The notes under the pieces were generated by a model. The model did not search any database, was not told the DNA's origin, and worked only from the letters and a program-made list of their open reading frames with translations. Of a stretch of DNA of 36,952 nucleotides, positions 29,247 through 36,124 are shown piece after piece. The position numbers were made by a program, and so were the translations under genes. Position 1 is the stretch's first letter, and each line of letters starts with the position of its first letter. Source of the stretch: Paraburkholderia heleia NBRC 101817 (lineage in GTDB: Bacteria > Pseudomonadota > Gammaproteobacteria > Burkholderiales > Burkholderiaceae); the NCBI RefSeq assembly GCF_000739775.1, contig NZ_BBJH01000014.1, forward strand, positions 1 to 36,952, in the 5' to 3' direction.

Positions 29247-30131
29247 ATGGCAACGGCCACGAAGACGCAGACCAGGCGGTCTGCGTCGCTAACGGGCGGA
29301 ACCGCGGGCGCACCCGCAGGTGCAAAGCGTGCGCTCAATGGAGCGGGCGGCAAGGTGGCGGCAAAGCCGGCTGCGAAGCCGGCGCGTGGGAAAACCAACG
29401 GCGTGTCCGGCTCGCACGAAGTGCTCGACGGCGCGGCAATCGAGGCCGTGCTCGCCAATGGTCCGGCGGCGCTCGAAGCCGTGGAGCCCGCGGCGAATGC
29501 GCTGGGCGATCTCGAATTCGAGGTGCAGCGTCCCGACTATTGGGACAAGGCCTGCGCGGACCTCGTCAAGCGCGACCGCATTCTCAAGAAGCTGATTCCG
29601 AAGTTCGGCCCGGTGCATTTGCTGAGCCGCGACGATCCGTTCGTCACGCTCGCGCGTTCGGTGGTCGGCCAGCAGATTTCGACCGCCGCGGCGCAGGCGC
29701 TCTGGCAGCGGGTGGAAGCCGCGTGCCCGAAGCTCGTGCCGCAGCAGTTCCTGAAACTCGGTCACGAAAAGCTGGCCGCGTGCGGCCTCTCGAAACGCAA
29801 AACGGAATACATTCTCGATCTCGCGCAGCATTTCGTTTCGGGCGCACTGCACGTCGGCAAGTGGACGTCGATGGACGATGAAGACGTGATCGCGGAGCTC
29901 ACGGCGATTCGCGGCATCGGCCGCTGGACCGCCGAGATGTTCCTGATCTTCAATCTTGCGCGCCCGAATGTGCTGCCGCTCGACGATCTGGGCCTGATCC
30001 GCGCGATCAGCGTCAACTATTTCAGCGGCGAGCCGGTTACGCGCAGCGAAGCGCGCGAAGTCGCGGCCAACTGGGAGCCGTGGCGTACCGTCGCGACCTG
30101 GTATATGTGGCGCAGCCTCGAGCCGTCGTGA
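29247..30131 (+). CDS. AlkA-type DNA-3-methyladenine glycosylase
   Basis: 294 residues. The helix-hairpin-helix GPD fold covers about residues 105-290: [16 protein letters not shown], the HhH element [17 protein letters not shown], and LPLDDLGL with the catalytic Asp at 246-247. It excises alkylated bases such as 3-methyladenine. The first 55 residues are an Ala/Lys/Arg/Gly-rich basic tail ([10 protein letters not shown]) resembling histone-H1-like tails, probably a nonspecific DNA tether. The AGGAGG-like element AGGAGGCAGG (29234-29243) supports ATG 29247. It is co-directional with cysS, 47 bases apart. Confidence 0.92.
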   Translation: MATATKTQTRRSASLTGGTAGAPAGAKRALNGAGGKVAAKPAAKPARGKTNGVSGSHEVLDGAAIEAVLANGPAALEAVEPAANALGDLEFEVQRPDYWDKACADLVKRDRILKKLIPKFGPVHLLSRDDPFVTLARSVVGQQISTAAAQALWQRVEAACPKLVPQQFLKLGHEKLAACGLSKRKTEYILDLAQHFVSGALHVGKWTSMDDEDVIAELTAIRGIGRWTAEMFLIFNLARPNVLPLDDLGLIRAISVNYFSGEPVTRSEAREVAANWEPWRTVATWYMWRSLEPS

Positions 30132-30164
30132 AGGCGGTGTCAGCCGCCAGTTACCAAGAAAAAT

Positions 30165-30187
30165 CTATCGATCGAAGAAATCGATAG
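30165..30187. repeat. 8-bp inverted repeat upstream of accA
   Basis: CTATCGAT (30165-30172) / ATCGATAG (30180-30187), 7 bases between. AT-rich for this genome and 33 bases upstream of the accA -10 box. Followed by no T-run on the plus strand; an operator or weak structure is possible. Confidence 0.6.
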
Positions 30188-30220
30188 TTCCGAGCCGATT
30201 TCGGCGCGCTCTGGCGCGGT

Positions 30221-30226
30221 TAGAAT
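30221..30226 (+). promoter_or_regulatory. putative -10 box for accA
   Basis: TAGAAT, 32 bases before the accA ATG. No good -35 hexamer at 16-18 bases. Confidence 0.4.
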
Positions 30227-30258
30227 ACGCGCTGCCGCAAAGTGAAGGATTCCCACAC

Positions 30259-31230
30259 ATGAAGACCACGTTTCTGGATTTCGAACAGCCGATCGCTGAA
30301 CTGGAAGCGAAGATCGAAGAACTGCGCTTCGTTCAGGACGATTCGGCCGTCGATATTTCGGAAGAAATCGAGCGGCTGTCGAAGAAGAGCCAGCAGCTCA
30401 CGAAGGACCTCTATGCGAACCTGAGCCCGTGGCAGGTTTCGCAGATCGCGCGTCATCCGCAGCGTCCGTACACGCTCGATTACGTGCACGAGCTTTTTAC
30501 CGATTTTCACGAACTCCATGGCGACCGCTCGTTCGCGGACGACCTTTCCGTCGTCGGCGGCCTCGCGCGCTTCAACGGCCAGGCCTGCATGGTGATCGGT
30601 CACCAGAAGGGCCGTGACACGAAGGAGCGCGCCGCGCGCAACTTCGGCATGCCGCGCCCGGAAGGCTATCGCAAGGCCGAACGCCTGATGCGCCTCGCCG
30701 AAAAATTCGGCCTGCCCATCTTCACGTTCGTCGACACGCCGGGTGCGTACCCGGGCATCGGCGCGGAAGAGCGCGGCCAGTCGGAAGCCATCGGCCGCAA
30801 TCTCTACGTGATGGCCGAACTCAAGACGCCGATCATCACGACGATCATCGGCGAAGGCGGTTCGGGCGGCGCGCTTGCCGTGGCCGTGGCCGATACGGTC
30901 ATGATGCTGCAGTTCTCGACCTATTCGGTGATCTCGCCGGAAGGCTGCGCGTCGATTCTCTGGAAGAGCGCCGCGAAGGCGCCCGAAGCCGCCGAAGCAC
31001 TGGGCCTCACGGCGCACCGCCTCAAGGCGCTGGGCCTCATCGACAAGATCGTGAACGAGCCGCTCGGCGGCGCGCATCGCGACCCGAAGGGCATGGCCGC
31101 GCTGCTGCGCCGCGCGCTTGCCGACTCGCTGCGCCAGTTCCAGGGCATGAGCATCGCCGACCTGAAGCAGCGCCGTTTCGAGCGCCTGATGGCCTACGGC
31201 AAGTTCAAGGAAACGACGCCGGGCGCATAA
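30259..31230 (+). CDS. accA: Acetyl-CoA carboxylase carboxyltransferase subunit alpha
   Basis: 323 residues, the usual AccA length. An AGTGAAGGA leader at 30241-30249 places ATG 30259. With AccD it transfers carboxyl from biotin to acetyl-CoA, making malonyl-CoA for fatty-acid synthesis. Signatures: [20 protein letters not shown] at the start, [47 protein letters not shown], and the oxyanion-hole segment [10 protein letters not shown]. It is followed 41 bases later by tilS, likely one transcript. Confidence 0.98.
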   Translation: MKTTFLDFEQPIAELEAKIEELRFVQDDSAVDISEEIERLSKKSQQLTKDLYANLSPWQVSQIARHPQRPYTLDYVHELFTDFHELHGDRSFADDLSVVGGLARFNGQACMVIGHQKGRDTKERAARNFGMPRPEGYRKAERLMRLAEKFGLPIFTFVDTPGAYPGIGAEERGQSEAIGRNLYVMAELKTPIITTIIGEGGSGGALAVAVADTVMMLQFSTYSVISPEGCASILWKSAAKAPEAAEALGLTAHRLKALGLIDKIVNEPLGGAHRDPKGMAALLRRALADSLRQFQGMSIADLKQRRFERLMAYGKFKETTPGA

Positions 31231-31271
31231 GGCGCGCGACGTCAACGCTTCTCGACGTTTGCGGTCGTACT

Positions 31272-32702
31272 GTGACCGATCATCCCGAATCCGACGCCGG
31301 GCGCATCGTTCTCGATGCGCTCGGCGTTGTGCTTTCCACGCTTGCCAGCGACGCACGCATCGCGATCGCGTATAGCGGCGGGCTCGACTCGTCCGTGCTG
31401 CTGGACGCCGCGGTGCGGGTGGCCGGGGCGGCGCGTCTCGTCGCACTGCATGTGCATCACGGCCTGAGCCCGAACGCCGACGCATGGCTCGCCCATTGCG
31501 AGGCAACTGCGCGCGCTTATGGCGTGACGTTCGACGCGATGCGCGTGGAGTTGGCGCGCGACGACGCGGCCGGCATCGAGGCCGCCGCCCGCGATGCCCG
31601 CTACCGCGCGCTCGACGCGATGTGCGCGGCGCACGGCGTGCAGGTGCTCTGGCTCGCGCAGCATGCGGACGATCAGGCGGAAACGGTGCTGTTGCAGTTG
31701 CTTCGCGGCGCCGGGCTCGCGGGGCTGGCGGCGATGGCGCCGGCGCGCGCAAGCGCAAATGGCGTCGCGCGCATGCGGCCGCTGCTCGCGTTGTTGCGCA
31801 CGCAACTGGAGCGGTATGCGCACGCGCAGGGCTTGCGCTGGATCGACGACGAATCGAACGACGACACGCGCTACGCACGCAACGCCTTGCGTCACGACGT
31901 GCTGCCGGCGCTCTCGGCCCATTTCCCCGGCTATCGCGATGCGCTCGCGCGCACGGCGGCGCATGCGGCTGCTTCGCAGCGTCTGCTCGACGATCTCGCG
32001 CGCATCGATTTGCGCGACGCTGGACGCGAGGGCGGCAACGCGCTTTCACACGCTGCGCTGCTCGCTCTCGACGATGCGCGCGCGCTCAACTTGCTGCGGT
32101 ACTGGATGCGCTCGCTTGGCCTGCCGGCGGCATCCGCGGCGCGGCTTGCGGATATGCTGCGGCAGTTGCGCGAGGTGGTGCGCGACGACCCGAGCGCTCA
32201 CGCATTGCGCGTCGATCATGCCGGACACCACTTGCGCGCGTATCGCGGCATCGTTTCGTGGGAAGCCGGGCGTGCGCGCGACGAACGCGCAGGCGAGGGC
32301 GCCGCTCATGCGCGCAAGCCGGTGTCGTTGATCTGGCGCGGACAGGAGGTCTGGCGCCTGCCGTCATGGCGCGGGACCTACGTTTTCGCACCTGCTGCCC
32401 CCGACGATGCCGACGCCGTTCCCGAGCGCGTGCTCGCGAGCGCGCCGCTCGTCGCGCGCGAGCGCAGCGGCGGCGAACGCTGGCGCGACGAAGCCGCGAA
32501 CGTGAGCCGCACGCTCAAGAACCTGTTCCAGACGCGCGGCGTGCCTGCATGGGAGCGCGATGTGCCCCTGCTCTATGTGGGCGAGACCTTGCTGTTCGTG
32601 CCCCGTATCGGCGTGAGCCGGTCGGCGTTCGGCGCACTGGCTGGCGATCCCGGTGCGGCCTGGCGTCGCATCGAATGGCGCGAAGATTGGCTGATCGCCT
32701 GA
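31272..32702 (+). CDS. tilS: tRNA(Ile)-lysidine synthetase
   Basis: 476 residues from GTG 31272. It attaches lysine to C34 of tRNA-Ile(CAU), which lets it read AUA. The PP-loop ATPase motif SGGLDSS is at 35-41; LHVHHGLSPNAD, AQHADDQAETVLLQLLRG and the specificity segment WIDDESNDDTRYARNALRH follow. The C-terminal TilS domain shows NLFQTRGVPAWERDVPLLY. The protein lies after accA, as is usual in this group. Confidence 0.95.
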   Translation: MTDHPESDAGRIVLDALGVVLSTLASDARIAIAYSGGLDSSVLLDAAVRVAGAARLVALHVHHGLSPNADAWLAHCEATARAYGVTFDAMRVELARDDAAGIEAAARDARYRALDAMCAAHGVQVLWLAQHADDQAETVLLQLLRGAGLAGLAAMAPARASANGVARMRPLLALLRTQLERYAHAQGLRWIDDESNDDTRYARNALRHDVLPALSAHFPGYRDALARTAAHAAASQRLLDDLARIDLRDAGREGGNALSHAALLALDDARALNLLRYWMRSLGLPAASAARLADMLRQLREVVRDDPSAHALRVDHAGHHLRAYRGIVSWEAGRARDERAGEGAAHARKPVSLIWRGQEVWRLPSWRGTYVFAPAAPDDADAVPERVLASAPLVARERSGGERWRDEAANVSRTLKNLFQTRGVPAWERDVPLLYVGETLLFVPRIGVSRSAFGALAGDPGAAWRRIEWREDWLIA

Positions 32703-33221
32703 AGCCGCGCCCGCAGTCAGCGCCCAGTTCGCCGATGGAAGGCGATCGTTGCCCCGCAAATCCTTGCCGCACAAGCGTTTATCGGCATCCGCAAGCTTGT
32801 CCCGTCTTGTAATTTTGGCGTCAATCGGGTAGTGTAAGTCGTTTGTCCAGCCCGCTTTTTCGCGTTCACGGACGCCGTCAAAAACGGCGGATGCACGAAC
32901 GCCGTCAAAAACGGTATATACACGAACGCCGTTAAAAACGGCGTAAGCCGTGAAGGCGCGACTTCTCCTTCGAACCGCATCCGACGGTTGCAGGGACGTC
33001 GTAGCGGCATGCGGGCAGGGCGCGAGTGCAAGGCTCGGCGCGTATCGATACGCATCGGAAACGCATCGACGCGATGTGGATACGATGCGCAGGCCTTCGC
33101 GCCCCTGAGGCAAAACCCGCGCGTGCTGCACGCGCTGAAGCCGCCGCCGTGGCCCCAAGGCGTCCGGCCGGCCCGGTTCTTCAGTGCGCCAGCGCGGTAA
33201 CATCTCCAGTTCAGAACGACA
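32703..33221. other. Long intergenic region between tilS and lysC
   Basis: 519 bases without a supported gene. It holds the repeat element at 32861-32960. A -10-like TAACAT (33198-33203) lies 18 bases before lysC. The open frame 32988-33200 has Arg/Pro-rich composition, no ribosome site and no family resemblance, so I do not call it. Confidence 0.6.
32861..32960. repeat. Three tandem 27-bp hairpin repeats within an outer inverted repeat
   Basis: Units at 32867-32893, 32894-32920 and 32921-32947, exact 27-base period. Each holds GCCGT-(C/T)AAAA-ACGG: stems 32873-32878/32884-32889, 32901-32905/32911-32915 (with a G-U pair) and 32926-32932/32938-32944, all with 5-base A-rich loops. Flanks 32861-32871 and 32948-32960 pair over 11 bp with a two-base bulge. 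The sequence could fold as a three-armed junction in RNA or DNA. No spacers, so it is not a CRISPR array. Confidence 0.9.
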
Positions 33222-34472
33222 ATGGCACTCATCGTACACAAATACGGCGGCACCTCGATGGGCTCGGTCGAGCGCATCAAGAACGTCGCGAAGCGCGTCG
33301 CCAAATGGCACAAGGCCGGCCACAAGATGGTCGTCGTGCCGTCGGCGATGTCCGGCGAAACCAATCGTCTGCTCGGCCTCGCGAAAGAAATTTCGCCGCA
33401 GCCCAGCCCCCGCGAGCTCGACATGATTGCGTCGACGGGTGAGCAGGTGAGCGTCGGTCTCCTCTCGATCGCCCTGCAGGAAGCGGGCGTCGACGCCATC
33501 AGCTACACCGGCTGGCAAGTGCCGGTCAAAACCGACAGCTCGTTCACCAAGGCCCGCATCAACGACATCGACGGCGAGCGCGTGCTGGCCGACCTCGACG
33601 ACGGCAAGGTGGTCGTGATCACGGGCTTCCAGGGCATCGACCCGGAAGGCCACATCACCACGCTCGGACGGGGCGGCTCGGACACGTCGGCGGTGGCGGT
33701 CGCAGCGGCGCTGAAGGCCGACGAATGCCTGATCTATACGGACGTCGACGGCGTCTACACGACCGACCCGCGTGTGGTCGACGACGCACGCCGTCTCGAC
33801 CGCATTACGTTCGAAGAGATGCTGGAAATGGCCAGCCTCGGCTCGAAAGTGCTGCAGATCCGCTCGGTGGAATTCGCGGGCAAGTATCAGGTGAAGACGC
33901 GTGTGCTCTCCAGCCTGACCGACCCGATGATGAACCTCGACGAGGAAATGTCCTCGGGCACCCTGATTACTTTTGAAGAAGACGAGACCATGGAAAAAGC
34001 AGTCATCTCGGGTATCGCGTTCCAGCGCGACGAGGCCCGCATCATCGTGATGGGCGTGCCCGACAAGCCCGGCATCGCGTATCAGATCCTCGGCCCGGTG
34101 GCGGACGCTAACATCGACGTCGACATGATCATCCAGAACCAGAGCGTGGACGGCAAAACCGACTTCACGTTTACGGTGCCGCGCGGCGACTACCAGCGCG
34201 CCATCGACGTCCTGAATAACCAGGTGAAGGGCCACGTGAGCGCGGAGAAGGTGCTCGGCGACGCGAAGGTGTCGAAGGTTTCGGTGGTCGGCGTGGGCAT
34301 GCGCTCGCACGTGGGCGTGGCGAGCAAGATGTTCCGCACGCTCTCGGAAGAGGGCATCAACATCCAGATGATCTCGACCTCGGAAATCAAGATCTCGGTG
34401 CTGATCGACGAGAAGTACATGGAACTGGCGGTGCGCGCGCTGCACAAGGCGTTCGACCTCGAGCACGCGTAA
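33222..34472 (+). CDS. lysC: Aspartate kinase
   Basis: 416 residues. It phosphorylates aspartate, the entry to lysine, threonine, methionine and diaminopimelate synthesis. The kinase domain starts with VHKYGGTSMGS (5-15) and includes GRGGSDTSAVAVAAAL and YTDVDGVYTTDPR. Two ACT domains fill the C-terminal 150 residues (SGIAFQRDEARIIVMGVPDK and SVVGVGMRSHVGVASKMF), so feedback control by end-product amino acids is expected. It is a monofunctional enzyme of the alpha-chain type. An ATG at 33990 could serve as an internal beta-chain start as in some bacteria, but no ribosome site is obvious. Confidence 0.97.
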   Translation: MALIVHKYGGTSMGSVERIKNVAKRVAKWHKAGHKMVVVPSAMSGETNRLLGLAKEISPQPSPRELDMIASTGEQVSVGLLSIALQEAGVDAISYTGWQVPVKTDSSFTKARINDIDGERVLADLDDGKVVVITGFQGIDPEGHITTLGRGGSDTSAVAVAAALKADECLIYTDVDGVYTTDPRVVDDARRLDRITFEEMLEMASLGSKVLQIRSVEFAGKYQVKTRVLSSLTDPMMNLDEEMSSGTLITFEEDETMEKAVISGIAFQRDEARIIVMGVPDKPGIAYQILGPVADANIDVDMIIQNQSVDGKTDFTFTVPRGDYQRAIDVLNNQVKGHVSAEKVLGDAKVSKVSVVGVGMRSHVGVASKMFRTLSEEGINIQMISTSEIKISVLIDEKYMELAVRALHKAFDLEHA

Positions 34473-34531
34473 ATCGCGCGACGACCGCTGTGCGCTTGCA
34501 GAAAAAACTTTGCAAAAAAGCGTCGTATGAA

Positions 34532-34560
34532 TTGACCGGAAGGCGCTAACCCGCTATCAT
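34532..34560 (+). promoter_or_regulatory. Promoter of tRNA-Ser(GCU)
   Basis: -35 TTGACC (34532-34537, five of six) and -10 TATCAT (34555-34560), exact 17-base spacer. Transcription would start near 34567, about 38 bases before the mature tRNA. Confidence 0.8.
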
Positions 34561-34604
34561 TTTGGCTTCGTTGCGCTGCCTCCCTGGCGCGAACGAAGTT
34601 TTCG

Positions 34605-34698
34605 GGAGACGTGGCCGAGAGGTCGAAGGCACTCCCCTGCTAAGGGAGCATCTGGGCCAAAACCTGGATCGAGGGTTCGAATCCCTCCGTCTCCGCCA
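34605..34698 (+). tRNA. tRNA-Ser (anticodon GCU)
   Basis: Acceptor stem GGAGACG (34605-34611) / CGTCTCC (34688-34694), discriminator G34695 and encoded CCA 34696-34698. Anticodon stem CTCCC (34632-34636) / GGGAG (34644-34648), loop CTGCTAA, anticodon GCT at 34639-34641, reading AGC/AGU. A long class II variable arm and a T arm with GGTTCGAATCC confirm serine identity. Confidence 0.97.
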
Positions 34699-34711
34699 GA
34701 AATGGCGGTGG

Positions 34712-34743
34712 AAACCCCGCAAGTCTCGGCTTGCGGGGTTTTT
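34712..34743 (+). terminator. Terminator after tRNA-Ser
   Basis: 11-bp perfect stem (AACCCCGCAAG 34713-34723 / CTTGCGGGGTT 34730-34740), loop TCTCGG, T-run to 34743. Confidence 0.94.
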
Positions 34744-34913
34744 CCATTTCTTGGCCATCAATTAGCATATTGGCAAGCAAAGAGCTGCGTCAAGACTGTT
34801 CTGGACGCCGCCAGCAAAAGTCGGCCTTGCCGGAATGTGCGCTATGGTCGGGCTTTGTTGGGGGAGCGCTTGTGCTCGCCGGTTTCCTTTGTCACCGGTA
34901 CGCCAACCTTGCC

Positions 34914-35264
34914 ATGTGCCCGGCCCCCGCTCGTCCTGAGCAAACGCAATCCCCTCTTTCTGATACTGACACCGCCAAGCGGCGCGAACGCGAAGCGCTC
35001 AAACAGCAACGCGCGGAGCTTGTTCGAGCGCTCGACGCTGCCGAACGATCCATAGAAGCCTTTCTGCCGGGTTCGCTACAAGAGCAGAAGGCGCGGAGGC
35101 GTGTAGCACGTCTGCAAAACGAACTGCGCCTGATGCGGGGCAAGCTCGGTCTTGCAGAGAAGCGTCAAGACCTTGGTGAACTATTGATCGTGATCTGCCG
35201 GGAGCGCTCTACGACGTCCGAATGGCAACACATCGTTGCCGAGGCGCGTCGGCGGCCTGAATGA
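34914..35264 (+). CDS. Small coiled-coil ORF, unknown
   Basis: 116 residues from ATG 34914. After a Pro/Thr/Ser-rich start it is an Arg/Glu/Gln/Leu-rich helical protein with clear coiled-coil character (KRREREALKQQRAELVRALD, ARLQNELRLMRGKLGLAEKR). No family recognised. The frame stays open upstream; a GTG at 34872 or TTG at 34827 would add a hydrophobic segment (GGALVLAGFLCH) that could anchor it in the membrane. No strong ribosome site marks any of these. It lies in the lower-G+C segment after tRNA-Ser. Whether it is expressed is uncertain. Confidence 0.5.
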   Translation: MCPAPARPEQTQSPLSDTDTAKRREREALKQQRAELVRALDAAERSIEAFLPGSLQEQKARRRVARLQNELRLMRGKLGLAEKRQDLGELLIVICRERSTTSEWQHIVAEARRRPE

Positions 35265-35575
35265 GAGGCCCCGTCAATGACGGCTGGCACTCTGCCGGGC
35301 ACAGCAGTTAATCCGGCCACGACAGCCAGGCGAATGGCCCGCCAGCGCCCGAAGATTCGCTCGATAGTACTTTCCAAAACTCAAGGAATCCTGAAGAGAG
35401 CGGAGTACTGGGGGTTGGAGATTTTGCGCCTTGACAATAAACGACAAATTTGCAGGCCAAATGCCATTGCCTTTTCCCGACCTCCCGGCTATCAAGGTGA
35501 TCGCACTTAACTCGGATAATTGCAGCCCATTGCCGTTGCTATGGGCTACCTGCCAACAAAAAGGAAATCTGGACG
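35265..35575. other. Gap before the DUF3304 lipoprotein gene
   Basis: 311 bases with no convincing gene. Two open frames (35277-35510 plus; 35274-35495 minus) lack ribosome sites and family resemblance. A TTGACA at 35431-35436 has no -10 at proper spacing. G+C is low (29 of 60 at 35401-35460). Confidence 0.5.
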
Positions 35576-36103
35576 ATGCCCCGAATGCAGAAGGGCCTTT
35601 CAGCGCACTCTTTCATCGCTGCCCGTTCGCTGGCGGTGTCCCGGCGCACCGCTGCACTTGCAGCTGGTGCGGTGATCGCGCTGTCCGCTTGCGGACATAC
35701 CTTGCCCAATGACCCCTTTGCCAGCGAAGGTCAGGCAATGGCGATGGTGCCGATCAACCATACCGACCGCTACGCGGTAAGCATCTTCGTGGACAAATAC
35801 TGGGCCGGGGATGTTGACGATCACTCAGGCGGGGGCGCTGCTGCGTGTTGCTATCCGGGACTGAAGGACTGGAAACAGCCTGTGACGGTCAGGTGGACGT
35901 GGGGCAGGGAAGAAGACCCGAAGACGAGGGCTGTAACTATGCCGGACGAACCGCACACGCTTGTTACGCACTTTCCCTCTGGCGGTCCGCACAATGACCC
36001 GGATCCAAGAAAAGACGACGCCTACGTCTGCGTGATTCTGCGTGACCTAAACACGGTGGAACTCGCGTTTTCGCCGAATCGATCGGGTTGTGCCGACAAA
36101 TAA
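35576..36103 (+). CDS. DUF3304-like lipoprotein, candidate effector immunity protein
   Basis: 175 residues from ATG 35576, with AAGGA at 35561-35565. A lipoprotein signal ends IALSAC, lipidated Cys39, so the mature protein is periplasmic and membrane-anchored. The body has the DUF3304 pattern: NHTDRYAVSIFVDKYWAGD, then HSGGGAAACCYPG, then VTVRWTWGREED and a C-terminal VCVILRDLNTVELAFS. DUF3304 genes are typically found beside DUF2235 type VI effector genes, and Tle1 immunity proteins in other bacteria are lipoproteins. That role is inference here. The stop is 21 bases before the DUF2235 gene, so the two are probably co-transcribed. Confidence 0.78.
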   Translation: MPRMQKGLSAHSFIAARSLAVSRRTAALAAGAVIALSACGHTLPNDPFASEGQAMAMVPINHTDRYAVSIFVDKYWAGDVDDHSGGGAAACCYPGLKDWKQPVTVRWTWGREEDPKTRAVTMPDEPHTLVTHFPSGGPHNDPDPRKDDAYVCVILRDLNTVELAFSPNRSGCADK

Positions 36104-36124
36104 CCACAAAGGAATCGCGACATC

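Noticed and set aside
32867..32947. CRISPR array
   Set aside because: The three units are contiguous with no unique spacers and no cas genes are in the window.
32988..33200. 70-codon open frame before lysC
   Set aside because: No ribosome site, Arg/Pro-rich random composition, no resemblance to a family.
32703..33221. Lysine riboswitch before lysC
   Set aside because: The length would allow it, but I could not see the conserved lysine-riboswitch core, and the only structure found is the 27-bp repeat fold.
32364..34466. 700-codon minus-strand frame opposite lysC and across the repeat array
   Set aside because: Shadow of lysC. It stays open across the repeat only because 27 is divisible by 3.
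35431..35459. Promoter with a consensus TTGACA
   Set aside because: No -10-like hexamer at 16-18 bases downstream.
35431..35712. 93-codon TTG-start frame overlapping the DUF3304 gene
   Set aside because: Overlaps the lipoprotein gene in another frame; that gene has a ribosome site, a lipobox and a family pattern.
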